From positions 16,359,173 through 16,423,172 of the forward strand of contig CM057158.1 in NCBI GenBank assembly GCA_029962745.1: a DNA stretch of 64,000 nt. Direction: 5' to 3'. The stretch is from Echinometra lucunter. Its lineage: Eukaryota; Echinodermata; Echinoidea; Camarodonta; Echinometridae. Each line of letters begins with the position of its first letter. Position 1 is the first letter of the stretch. The notes beneath the pieces are model-generated. The model had not been told where the DNA came from. It made no database searches and saw only the letters and a program-made list of their open reading frames with translations. Below, piece after piece: positions 35,700 through 46,600 of the stretch. The position numbers and the translations under genes are program-made.

Positions 35700-36285
35700 A
35701 AATTCTGACTTTATAGTTCGCTTGATTTACGTATAGGCCTACCAATTACCCGAGAAAAAATAATTAAATAGTACGTGTGAAATACCCTCACCCCCTTTCC
35801 TCACTTAAGGAGTTTGAAGAAAATGAAGGATATTAAAATTAGGACAACAACGCGCGAAATCGAATACCGGTGAGATTCTGTAAATGTCCTCCGTAATAAG
35901 ATTTTTTTCTAGTGATTGGTATACTTTATTCCGACAATACTTTGCTAAGATTAATAAAGAAATTGACTTTCGAATGTCGATTCCGTTCACCCACACCAAG
36001 CATAGCAAATAATTAATATTTGAATGTTTACTTGCAGTGGATGAATCAGAACTTACATCAATTACGTGATCAGAATTAGTGTCGATATATAAAAAATGTA
36101 TGCGACTGAACTTGAATCACAAAAATGGAAGAACATTAATAATAACAATAATATTTGGTCTTTTATGGTGAAAACTTGCTATTTATTGATATTATTATAC
36201 AGTGCATGCATAATGAATACGTTTTTTATGCAATCGACAAAATTACAGTCATTCTAGGAATACCATGCAGGCTGTATATTTATAG
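35700..36285. other. Non-coding, right flank of unit 1
   Basis: AT-rich, no gene recognised; similarity to unit 2 ends near 35690. Confidence 0.5.
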
Positions 36286-36289
36286 TTTT

Positions 36290-36755
36290 AGAATGATATT
36301 TTCTCGAGTGATATTATAAACATATGTATATTTGTGATCAAATAACATATACAACGACTCTCGTGGAAATAAATACGTGTGAGATCAATTGAGAGAATAA
36401 TAGCGTAGCATGAATCAAAGTTCTCCCCATAGCTGTCCTACCATTTTTGGAATTTTTGCTGAAAAATATCTCCGCCGGGAATCGAACTCGGGCCTATGAT
36501 ATTTTCTCGAGTGATATTATAAACATATGTATATTTGTGATCAAATAGCATATACAACGACTCTCGTGGAAATAAATACATGTGAGATCAATTGAGAGAA
36601 TTATAGCGTAGCATGAATCAAAGTTCTCCCCCATAGCTGTCCTACCATTTTTGGAATTTTTGCTGAAAAATATCTCCGCCGGGAATCGAACTCGGGCCTT
36701 TGGCTATGAACGCCAATGCTTTACCCACTAGACCACGGTGACGGGCCATTGGTTT
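36290..36755. repeat. Tandem duplication containing a tRNA-like SINE head
   Basis: A roughly 200 bp unit starting GATATTTTCTCGAGTGATAT occurs at about 36295 and again at about 36499. The second copy runs on into a tRNA-like minus-strand head (about 36685-36747). That head has TGGTCTAGTGGGTAAAGC as A box and GAGTTCGATTCC as B box. The first copy breaks inside the B-box part (AATCGAACTCGGGCCT), so the duplication truncated one SINE copy. A third, weaker partial copy lies near 36925-37060. Confidence 0.8.
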
Positions 36756-37069
36756 CGGCGACTCCGAATTCGCTTAACCGACAGATTGACAAATCTCCAA
36801 CCTTCACTTGTTAATTCCTTTGTTGGTGGCAGATGAGTTTCGAACAATGACCAGCCGTATACCTCAGCTGGATCCTTGGGACGAATGCTTTGGGATGCAT
36901 GTACATGTTAGAATAATTAACATTATGTGTTCAAAAAACATATACAATAGCTTTGGCAACTCTAGTGGAAATAAATACATGTGAGATTAATTGAGAGAAT
37001 AATAGCGTAGCAGGAATAAAAGTTTCCCACAACTGGCCTATTACGTTAGGCCAGCTATGGGGAACTTTT

Positions 37070-37640
37070 AGTTCAAGGGCTATAGCGCAGTCTCGAGACT
37101 GAAGTGATACTTCTTCAATTTAGACTGATAGATACCGAAGGGGGAAGCAAAATTGTAGACTACGAATGGGTGCCCAAAGAAAAATTTATTGACAAAGAAT
37201 TCCAGAGATATGGAGATTGCAAAATTCAATGTCGTAGCGCAGTGCATTACAGCTATTAAAGAAAAAAAAAGAGGGGGGCAAATAAGAGTCCATTATTCCC
37301 GCACACCAGTTGAATATATTATCCAAAATAGAGATCCACAAAAGGTGGGTTAATTACATCACTTAGCAAGGCAAAATGCACTAAAATTGTTTGGTATCAT
37401 ATGAGTTTCATGACACCTCTCGAAGTGAAGATTTATAAAACCTTGCTTTTTTTTTTTGTCTTTTGAGGTAAAAATTACGCAAAATATAACAAAATCTCCC
37501 GATCGTTTGTCAATATTTATACGATTCCTTCCCAAATTTCCAAGAAAATTTCGTTCTATGGTAAATTCAGGTTCCTCTATTAATGTTGGTGCTTTCTGAA
37601 TTTAGAAATAGCTTCTAGTCGTTGTGATATCCCCCAGCTG
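37070..37640. other. Non-coding spacer before unit 2
   Basis: No gene or repeat recognised. Confidence 0.5.
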
Positions 37641-37794
37641 TGCGCGAAATATGGACATTCAGGCAGTTTGGACACACTATCATACATCAACAATGCTGAG
37701 TTATTCCAAAGCACTACTAATCCCTAGATACATATACATGATATGGGCTATATAGATCAACAGCAGTCACTTATATCACACTAACTTTTCGTTA

Positions 37795-38171
37795 TACACA
37801 ATAAGAAAAAAGGTTCAAGTTTGCACCCTAAATGCAACACTGGCAGCACCTTTTTGGGTGCAATCATGCATTCTACACGAAAAAGGTGCAGAAACGCACC
37901 TTTTTGTTCTTGTTAGCACCCGGAAATGCCCGTTTGCATCCTGAAAGGTGCATCTTTGCACCTTTAAGGGTGCAGACATTTTTGCATTCAAAAGGTTTCA
38001 AATTTGCACCTTTCCCTAAAGGGTACAACTCTGCACCCTCTAGGGTGCAAAATGAAGCTAACTGCACCCTTAAAAGGTGCGAAAAGCGTCTAAGGGTGCA
38101 AAGTTGCATCCCAAAAGGACCTCCCAGTGTTGCATTTGAAGGGTGCAAAATTGCACCTTTTTTCTTAGTGT
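37795..38171. mobile_element. Iterated-motif element, GGTGCA family, copy 2
   Basis: Ends TACACAATAAGAAAAAAGG and CCTTTTTTCTTAGTGT are inverted. The interior is packed with TGCACC/GGTGCA in both orientations, collinear with copy 1 at 25993-26403 (ATGCAACACTGG near the left, CCAGTGTTGCATTTGAAGG near the right). Unit 1 has the uninterrupted target near 28215, so this is a discrete insertion. Confidence 0.82.
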
Positions 38172-38381
38172 CAGTAGTGTTGATTTATATCAAAGCAACA
38201 CTAGCTCTAAGCTCTCTAAACCTGGTCCTTCTGGGTCAGACGATTCCATTTTTCCCTCAGTGGAAATTTAATGTGCAATAATTGTCCAGAACATTTTGCG
38301 ACCTTACGATCACTTTCATCATGACTTGATGATCGAGGGGCTACCGTGTTGACTCCGATTCTTTAGGGTAATAAAGTGACA

Positions 38382-38619
38382 CAGGGGCGGCGCCAGGGTA
38401 TCTTGATAAGGGGGGGGGGTGGAGGGCAAGATGAGCCATAGGTGAGATTACTTATATTTTAAATGAACAAACAGGGATATTATTTATTATAGTCGCATAA
38501 CCCATCCCTCTCTATTCTCATACTCTCCTTCCTTCTCCTTTTTCTTTTCTTTTTCTCCTTTTTTTATCACTTAAAGAATCATAGGGGCGGTCGCCCTGCC
38601 CCCTGTAGCGACGCCCCTG
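38382..38619. mobile_element. hAT-like MITE, CAGGGGCGGCG family, copy 1
   Basis: Begins CAGGGGCGGCGCCAGGG and ends CCCTGTAGCGACGCCCCTG. The flanking octamers AAGTGACA and CAGTGAAA agree at six of eight positions, as expected for a decayed 8 bp target duplication. Unit 1 lacks it (near 28905). CAGGG termini with 8 bp duplications indicate the hAT superfamily; no transposase inside. Confidence 0.8.
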
Positions 38620-39165
38620 CAGTGAAACCTCAACAAATGTGAAAGCAACCTCTATTAAATTTATTTATTCATTCATGTGCAAGTGTATTTTACATAGGGT
38701 ACTATTATCATTTTAGTACAAAACTAATTTCCACAACGTCCCTGTAAGCTTACAATTGGTACATGATTGATTGGATCATCTTGCGAAAATTTTTTGAAAT
38801 AAACTATTATATTAACATAATACACAAAGTAATGATTTAAAGGTGAACTAAAGATAATTTACGAAAATAAAAATGAGCTGGTAAAAAACGCTTTTAAACA
38901 AAATAACATAACAAAAACCAAACAAAAAAGCAAGATATGAATGATTTAAGAGTGAATTAAAACTAGTGTATAAACTTAGCGTTAAAATTCTTTATAAATA
39001 CTTTATAAAATAAGTCCTGGACTGATTAAGCTGACTTTGCTGAAGTTAGTGAAGCAGATATAAGAAAAATTGTTACAAAGTCAGCTGGTAGGTCATGTTC
39101 ACTTGACCAAGTGCCAACCTGGCTTGTTTAATTTGGATGTTCTTCTGCTTTCTATCGCAAAGATT

Positions 39166-39395
39166 ATAATAATAATAATAATAGTAATAATATGCAACAT
39201 TTATATAGCGCTTAATACAAATGTTTCTAAGCGCTGCATATCATTTCCCCGGCTTTAGCACGGCTACCCTGATCAGGTGCTCGAGCATTCAAGGAACTAC
39301 TTCCTACCAGGTACCCATTTACTACACCTGGGTGAAGAGTGACAAATGTAGATAAACGTCTTGCCAAAGGACGCGAGTGCTGCGATGGGATTATT
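39166..39395. repeat. Partial SINE-body copy
   Basis: AAT array then TATATAGCGCTTAATAC, CCCCGGCTTTAGCACGGC, CCTACCAGGTACCCATTTAC and GTCTTGCCAAAGGAC match the SINE at 6587-6877 in order. The tRNA head is missing and replaced by an ATT run. Confidence 0.75.
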
Positions 39396-39554
39396 ATTAT
39401 TAATTGCTCATTACTATTTCCTTGCAGTTTCAAGGAAGTATTATTGTACCCCTTTTGACATGTACAAATAAACGTACTTTAGATATTTTAGAATTGAGCA
39501 ATTACCTTGCCCATGCCTCTAAACATACTGAGACAGTTTTTTTTTTCTTCTACT

Positions 39555-41400
39555 AATTACTCTCTCATTTGGATAAGTGGAATTTTCAAGAGGAGTTTCG
39601 ATCAGCATATAGATGTAACCATACAAAAACCGCTTTGTTACGCATAAAATATGACTTTCATAAGCATAAGCCTTTCAATGGTAAACAAGGTGTTATATAT
39701 GTCTTGCTGGATCTCAAGTCAGCATTCGATACAGTTGACCACAACATATTTTTGGAAAGATTGTACTCTGATTTTTCTGTCTCTGGTACGGCACTCCATT
39801 GGTTCGGGTCCTACCTATACTGGCCGACATTTCAATGTTCGTGTTATAAACGAAAACGCAGATAAATTTAAAGTAATATTAGATAGCTCGTACCGATAGC
39901 CAGGTGTGATTGGTCCACAGCGCGTCACATGATATCGACCGTGAGGAACCAAATCGTTATATTTTTACGTCCGGTCATTTTCGATGGGTATATTGCTCAA
40001 CCGGTCAATATATCAGTCAGTATCGATAATCTAGATGGAAAACGCTATAATGGCGTCAACGCCGTATTCGACGAAGCAAAAATAAATAATCAGTCTAGAA
40101 TAAAGTAAAGTACAAGAGTAGTGAGTTAATCCTAAAAGCTATCCTTTTGTGATCCAGGGTGCGGTAGAAAACTTCACGGAAGTGGATAGCCTTGACAGAA
40201 GCAGTAAGTCTAGAATGAATTTTTCTCGAGTTTCTCACTTGCAGCAGAAAATGCTGCGGCTTTTCTTGTAGTGAGACGTTGGATCAGACGGTACAGCGCG
40301 TTTATGACAAACAACAAAATTTCGCTGTTTTGCTCAGATTATCCACAAAGTTTCATGACTTCTATACTGATTTAGAGCTAATCCTGATTAAGGATAATGG
40401 ATTCACTAGGTCTTTTTTTACGGAAAATATAACATCGTGTTGATACTAAATGGAATATTCATTCACCAATCCAATCAGCCGCATTGTAAAGAAAAAGTAG
40501 TTCCCTACCGTGTTATTGATTTCAAACATTAAACCAAATGCTGGTCTAGATTTTAAATCAGAATCAGGCCTGAACGTGCTCATGGTGCAGGAGCACTCTT
40601 CGAATGACTCCAGCCTACGGACACTGTTTCTCACGTCTAATCAATAAGCCTTTTGAGAATTGTTTGAATGTTATATCACACACCCTTCCAGTCAGTATCT
40701 GTATATTAGGATATGGTGTTCCGTAGGGGTCCGTTCTCTGACCCCTGTTATTCACATTGTATATCAAACCCTATACAGTTTCACATTTAGGCTGATGAAA
40801 TTCGAATGTACCCTGATCCTAAAAGGGCAGATAGTTTGCACCGTGTAATATCGGTGATTGAAAGATGCACTTAGTGGATGGTGAACAACAAGTTACAGTT
40901 AAATGGCGCAAAAACGGAGGCATTGCTACTTGTTACACCCCAACTATTCATCACCTTCCAGAAAGAGTATCATTGTCAGTAAGGCGTCCATTTTCCCCTC
41001 TGATTCTGTCAAGACTCCTGGTCTCTACGTATACAGTACGTTGATGCTCCATGCATTATCCATGTCTGACCACTTCACTTTCACTTCACTTTCACTTCAC
41101 TTCACTTCACTTTGTAAATCTGTATCAACTGTCATCTGTATAACATAAGAAAAGTGTGCACAAAAGAACTTTGTAGCCATGCTGTCTGATCCTTTGTGCT
41201 TAGAAGGTTAGATTATTCAAACTCCCTATTAATTATCGAAATAAAACAGAAATTGAGAAGTTGCAGTGCATCCAAAATCGTGATGCCAGGATTGTTTTGA
41301 AAGTAGAGAAGCATGATATGGCAATTCCTTTGTTTGAAACAGTTACATCGGCTGCCTGTTGAGCGAGTTTCTTACAACATTGCTTTGATCGTTTAGAAGA
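39555..41400 (+). mobile_element. Decayed non-LTR retrotransposon (CR1/L2-like), second family
   Basis: Three blocks lie in polyprotein order. At 39569-39890 is a reverse-transcriptase segment with SAYR, VLLDLKSAFDTVDHN and ALHWFGSYL. At 40690-41160, after about 780 bp of unrelated sequence, come GVP.GSVL.PLLF-like residues, NNKLQLNGAKTEALL and later blocks. At 41250-41400 is a LQCIQNRDARIVL-like end. Stops and frameshifts are frequent, and the FADD catalytic box is not intact. Absent from unit 1, so it inserted in unit 2 or was deleted from unit 1. Its motifs differ from those of the 56 kb family. Confidence 0.75.
39895..40680. other. Insertion splitting the retrotransposon relic
   Basis: About 780 bp separates reverse-transcriptase blocks that should be nearly adjacent. 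I see no coding similarity or obvious terminal repeats in it, so its nature is open (nested element or rearrangement). Confidence 0.45.
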
Positions 41401-41411
41401 GGAATCTGAAG

Positions 41412-41413
<2 letters not shown>

Positions 41414-41461
<48 letters not shown>
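41414..41461. repeat. AT dinucleotide microsatellite
   Basis: About 48 bp of alternating AT after the retrotransposon relic. Confidence 0.95.
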
Positions 41462-41463
<2 letters not shown>

Positions 41464-41519
41464 TTCTTCGGGTAATATTGGAAGCTCTATATAAAGCGCA
41501 TATTGATTATGCTCTATAC

Positions 41520-42590
41520 AAGTGACAGGTTATTATTTATCATATCCAAACGATTTTGTTGATGATATGTAGACCAACATTTACTGTGAGTTATTCAGTG
41601 ACAACTTAACAGCATGCAACGACCGACTGTTTCTTCGATTCACACTTAAATTGTTCCACCCTTATATCCCATGAATTCTAATGATTTCCAAGGTAAATCA
41701 AATTTACCTTGTTACAAGTTTAACAAAATAAATTTACCGGTCTCCCTTCCTGGTATGTTGTTCACAGTTGCTTAGCCCTGAAGGAGCAAGTTTTTTATAT
41801 TGAGGGGTTTTCTTTATTAAGTCCCAAGGAGATTGTTAGAATGGGATTTCACTGTCCACGACGTATATCCTTTCCCTACCTACGACTGCAAGTAGGACAG
41901 TGTGCCAATGGATCATGTCCTCCTCCACAACCACAACAGATTATACATACCCTCGAAACAGTAGAAGAACACATCTGTATCGCTTGTGAGATCTTTCAAA
42001 GACCGACACCACCTTTACGCCACGAATAATTCATTCATAAATTGATCGTACCTTGAGACTAACTGACCAAGAAAATATCCATTTGGACATTGGATTGTGC
42101 AAGACGCCCACCAACGAACCGGAAACCCAACAATATCTCTGCGCACATCACAATCATTCATTATGTAACACTCGTCAAAATATCACATTTTATTATGACA
42201 AAAACCTAGAACTCTGAAAATCCCACAAAAATCTTTGAGTACGAAGCACGTTCTTTTGAAATGTTATCTGCAGTAACCAATTAAGTGTCGTAAAAGTAAC
42301 CATTCTTCAGTTTCATAGTTCAAGTTTAGATTAGTGGTACAGTTGCAGTAGTAGTAGTAGGATGAGTGGAGGACTGTATTGAACAACTTGTACAGAACGA
42401 GGCTAATCTGGCAAAAGGTTCGGTTGGGTTAATTTACAGAACACTGCTGTATATTCATAGCTAGCTTCCAAAGCTAATTCAAAAAAAGTATCAGGACCGA
42501 TTTTGTTCTAACACCAACAAGATGAACCATTTTCCATCACAAAATCTCGGACCTTGACAAAACAATTTTACCGCCCCTTTAAATAATTTG
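41520..42590. other. GPCR copy 2 downstream region shared with unit 1
   Basis: Collinear with 29262-30660 of unit 1, including a conserved CTACGACTGCAAG stretch and the AAAGACCACC-like segment. Short frames are not conserved between the two copies, so I read it as non-coding 3' flank or UTR. Confidence 0.6.
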
Positions 42591-42597
42591 GACCAAC

Positions 42598-43617
42598 TTA
42601 CAGCTGGCCGTGATGGCAGCAAAGGATGCTCTTGAAGGCCTCTTTAAAGTTGGGGTGCTTGAGTCCATAAATGATGGGATTCACTACGCTGTTCGCCATC
42701 ATTATCATATAGGCATATAGGGTGGGGGAACTCAAATTGACACCAGGTATGATGAAGTTTATGCTGGACGCCACAAAACAGATGACAAAGAGGCAAACAA
42801 TCGTAAAAACATTCTTGGTAATCTCAATCTCCTTTTGATTGATGGCCTTGATCATGGGTGGACGCGAATCAGGAGAAACTGATGAAGATGTCTTAGCTTG
42901 ATTCGTCTCCGTTGAGCTTGAAGACTTATCTTTTTCAATTGCAAACTTGTCTCGGAACTTCTCATTATGTTGCAAAACGTGGCGCAAAACTAGACAATAA
43001 AACGTCATGGTTAGAGTCAGAATAATGGCTATAACGATTCCTTGAAGTATGAGGTGATAGAATGCTCCTCTGTTAGTGACTATGCAAATACACATCCCGT
43101 AGTAACTAAAGTACCCGAACTTTCCGACGCCCAGAAGAGGGGGTATAACTATGAAGGCAGCTGACAGTATCCAGATAATCACACCGACTGCAGCAATTTT
43201 CCTCGGAGTATGCATACCTTGATGCCCACGGATTGATCGAGTAATGACGTACCAGCGGACGAATGCGATAGCGACGAGGTTCGTTGCGCTACAGCAAATA
43301 CAGGTGTTGATGGCTGCTGCTACAGTTGCGCAGACGCTCTCATGCAGGGGGTAGTTTCCCGTTCGACTTAAGAGACCCGCCACCTGGAATGGTAAGCTGC
43401 AACACGTTACGAAATCAGCGACAGCGAGGTTGACCACCAGAATGTTGGTGATCGTACGAAGCTTCTTTGTAACGACTACAGAAAAGATGACTAGGGCATT
43501 ACCAAAGCAACCAATCATCGCCAATCCAATGAAGACTGATGCCACGATAGCTCGATGGTGAAAAGCTACAGAATAGGTCTCTGTCATTTCTGTGGGGGAT
43601 TCTGGACTTGCTTCCAT
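42598..43617 (-). CDS. Rhodopsin-class G-protein-coupled receptor, copy 2 (intronless)
   Basis: A 339-residue single-exon paralogue of the receptor at 30670-31674, about 85-90 percent identical by eye. It keeps the same GN, LAVAD and NPIIY signatures, the same VRW in place of DRY, and a Cys-Cys tail. It is five residues longer: three in the extracellular N-terminus (MTE insertion) and two in the third extracellular loop. Other differences cluster in extracellular loop 2 and TM4/TM6, while the G-protein-facing third loop is almost unchanged. That pattern suggests the ligand side has drifted more than the signalling side. The frame is intact, so both copies look functional. Promoter-side sequence is duplicated with it. 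Confidence 0.92.
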   Translation of the reverse strand: MEASPESPTEMTETYSVAFHHRAIVASVFIGLAMIGCFGNALVIFSVVVTKKLRTITNILVVNLAVADFVTCCSLPFQVAGLLSRTGNYPLHESVCATVAAAINTCICCSATNLVAIAFVRWYVITRSIRGHQGMHTPRKIAAVGVIIWILSAAFIVIPPLLGVGKFGYFSYYGMCICIVTNRGAFYHLILQGIVIAIILTLTMTFYCLVLRHVLQHNEKFRDKFAIEKDKSSSSTETNQAKTSSSVSPDSRPPMIKAINQKEIEITKNVFTIVCLFVICFVASSINFIIPGVNLSSPTLYAYMIMMANSVVNPIIYGLKHPNFKEAFKSILCCHHGQL

Positions 43618-43619
43618 CG

Positions 43620-44660
43620 TTGTCTAATCGACTCAAGTTTTTTTTTTATGAGTTTTATTTTAACGAAATGAAATTTTCCCCAAAGTCTATTAGATTAAAA
43701 CCGCTCCTTAAGATTCTCAATGAGTAGACAACGAGTAGCACCACAATTACTCAATTCACTCAAATATCGATACGAATACGCGTAACTGCGATAAGTAGGC
43801 AACGTTACTCGTGAACCTTTTTGTCTGTTTGTGTTATTTGGTTGTCTCTATATAATCATTTTGGAACTCCTTAAGTTAAACAAGTATAAAAATTACTGAT
43901 GGCCTTTAATAATGAACGCTACTCTATCGCTGAAAACTTTCTTATGAGAACCAACTTTGGAGATTTAAGATAATGAAGTAAAGTTATCACTGTAAGATGA
44001 ACCAATTACTGGCATATCCTGCCCGACTGATCAACAGGAATTGCCTTCTGAAACACTGCCTAAGTCATTATACAAACAATATGCCTTAGAGTGGAAAATG
44101 CAGATGAGATTTTGATCTGAAAATAAATGACAAGAAAGTAATTTTCCTTTCCAAGTTCAAGTGCGCTCCATCTTTTTTCTCTTTTGAAAAAAGTTCTTTT
44201 AATTTCCCGCGGGAACTGAATAAAACAAATTTACCATATAAATTGTATCACACACACACCCATGGACGCAACATTAAATAGGCCTACCATCATTTTTTTT
44301 TCCTTTTCAAAATGAATTACAATATATGTGAATGAGCTAAAAATCTTCTTTCCTTCAGAGGTCATATCTATTTCACGGATATCTATGATAGCTATACATC
44401 ATATTAAATGCGTAAAACCTGGTACGAACACACCCAGAGAAACGAGACTGAGTAGCGTGAATATATCTCTTTGACTTCTTTTCTGAACATTACAGGCGTG
44501 CATAATAATAGACGAATTCTTTTCATCTCGAGTTATATTCATTCCTTTCTTTTCTTTTCTTTCTACCTCTCAATTTTAATATTTCCCTTTCGCGTTATGT
44601 TCATTTTGTTAGTGTAACAACAATGCTGTCTTGAACATTATTTGCAATTATTGTCTTACC
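43620..44660 (-). promoter_or_regulatory. Conserved upstream region of GPCR copy 2
   Basis: Matches 31681-32750 of unit 1 with substitutions and short indels. TATA-like TATATAG on the minus strand at 43849-43856 is about 235 bp from the start codon. Role inferred from position and conservation. Confidence 0.5.
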
Positions 44661-45181
44661 TGGCATTATCATCACGCATAAGGCTAAATCCCTGATTAAA
44701 AGGGTCTCCGAGGGAAATAGCAATTTTATGAATAGTCTCGATCTTCGTTGGCAAACCAATGCTTTCAATATTTCTTTTCACAGAAATTCTGTTACTTATG
44801 AATTATAAATGCTTCTTTAAAGAAACAAGGATAGACCCGGTGAATGACAGTTCACTAAAACTTTTAAAAGAAAGAAAAGAAATTATGATCCAGTTCGAAT
44901 CTTTATTTCCTCGCTTTATTTGAAGGACAGTAAAAATTACTGATAGCGCTATTTCTATGGCACTATTCAGCTTGCTGACGTATTGTTGCTCTCATCTTAA
45001 GCCTGGGAAAATGTCAGTAATTTCCGGTAATAATTTGTTATTGAGTACAAGCATGAGACAGCCGGTAATTTTTTCCCCTTTTCCTATTTAGTTTTGTTTT
45101 GTTTTGTTTTGTCATAGATTTTTACTCAAAAGGAATGAACCCTTTCTCAACGTCAAGTGAATACATGTTGCATAAGGGTCT

Positions 45182-45719
45182 TAATGCCTGGTTTACATTT
45201 GGCTGACGATCAGCGTACGGAGCCCGTATCCTGCCCGTAAACCCATATCCGTGGGAACTCCGTGCGGAGGCAAGCGGCGACCATAAGATATCTGTACGGA
45301 TTCAGGGGCTCCGCAGCCTCTACGATTTTTTAACCATGAGGAAATATACGAATTTGAAAAATCGTATAAGCCCGTAACCCGTACATATCGTAGGCAGCAT
45401 CGCACAATTCCCGCACGGGCATCGCACGGAACCCTTGCGGCTCTACGGTCACCGCGCATCCTCTGCATGGGCTCTGTAGGATTTCCGTGGGGAGACTACG
45501 GAGATTGTAGGGTAATCGTGCAATCTTCGTGTAGCCTCTGTACGGATATCCTTCGGCCTGCCCCCCCCCCCCCCCCATGGCCAACTGCTGGAAATGGCGT
45601 GATGACCGTAAATAATGTAAACACAAACGCCGTAGCCACCTACGATGCCCGAAAAATCGCACGGAAAGTCGAAAATCGATTTATCGCATGGCGCCGGGGT
45701 AAATGTAAATTAGGCATAA
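45182..45719. mobile_element. GC-rich iterated-motif element with TAA target-site duplication
   Basis: Element 45185-45716 begins TGCCTGGTTTACATTTGGC and ends GTAAATGTAAATTAGGCA, imperfect inverted termini. It is flanked by TAA at 45182-45184 and 45717-45719. Unit 1 has the uninterrupted GGTCATAAATAACG near 33478, giving the empty site. The interior is CpG-rich, unlike its surroundings, and repeatedly shows CGTACGGA-, GTACGGAT- and CGCACGG-like words in both orientations. Open frames on either strand are of low credibility as proteins. TWA duplication points to the PIF/Harbinger group. Confidence 0.78.
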
Positions 45720-45894
45720 ATAACGAACTATTGAAAGTTTGAAGAAAATATTAAGAAAAATAAATATATGGTTTTAATATTTAAAAAAATAGAACTATGG
45801 TGAAACTCTTGAAAGCAATTCGCTCACTCAGGTGTGTGCTCGCGCGCGAGTGTTTACGCGTGCGTGAGAGTTGTATACATCCAAACCTCTCTCG

Positions 45895-45961
<67 letters not shown>
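45895..45961. repeat. AT dinucleotide microsatellite
   Basis: About 67 bp of AT with one interruption. Confidence 0.96.
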
Positions 45962-46019
45962 GTGCGTATCAAAATGAAGATAAACCAAATAAACCAAATC
46001 ACATGCCTACAGTGACATT

Positions 46020-46600
46020 ATCGGTCAATCATTAGTGAGCTATCAAGCGACGGTGGTTTGGCACCTTGCCAGAGCTGACCATCTGTTTACAATATTAACA
46101 TAGGAGATGCTACATGTCAGATTATGTAGCAACACCAGTAACAGAAAGGCAGTTTGGCGGTATTATAGGGAAAGCATGGAATTCTATTGTGAGCATGTGC
46201 TGAGCCGTGGGAAGTTACATACCACTGTCTATTGTAGAATGATAGTGAAGCTGAATGATGATTGACAGATGATGTCACAGCAGGTGTGAAATCTGGAGCA
46301 TTTTTTAGGGGTGGAGCTTAGCAGTTCTGATTTTTTTTTTTTAATATTCTAGAATCTGTGAAACATATTTGACTGTTTGAATAAGAAAATCTGAGTTGTA
46401 TTCAGCCCTGCACATTAATTTGAATCCACTTGAATTTGGGTTGCAGAAGCCCTTTAAGTGTGTTAAAAAGAATGTAGGGTATACCAGCGCCTCGAATGCT
46501 ATTTTCCTCCAAGTTGTGTTTACCGTTTGTAAGTGCCCCCTTTCTCCCAAAAAGTGCCCTGATGCCCCACACTTTGGAAGGTACCACTGCCCCAAATATT
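46020..46600. other. Unit 2-specific non-coding stretch
   Basis: No counterpart found in unit 1 and no gene recognised. Confidence 0.5.

Noticed and set aside
37832..38281. 149-codon plus-strand frame rich in CT/CIF/APF repeats
   Set aside because: Generated by the GGTGCA iterations; the matching frame in the other copy has different stops.
45182..45719. CpG-island promoter or exon
   Set aside because: Inverted termini, TAA duplication and the empty site in unit 1 show it is a mobile insertion.
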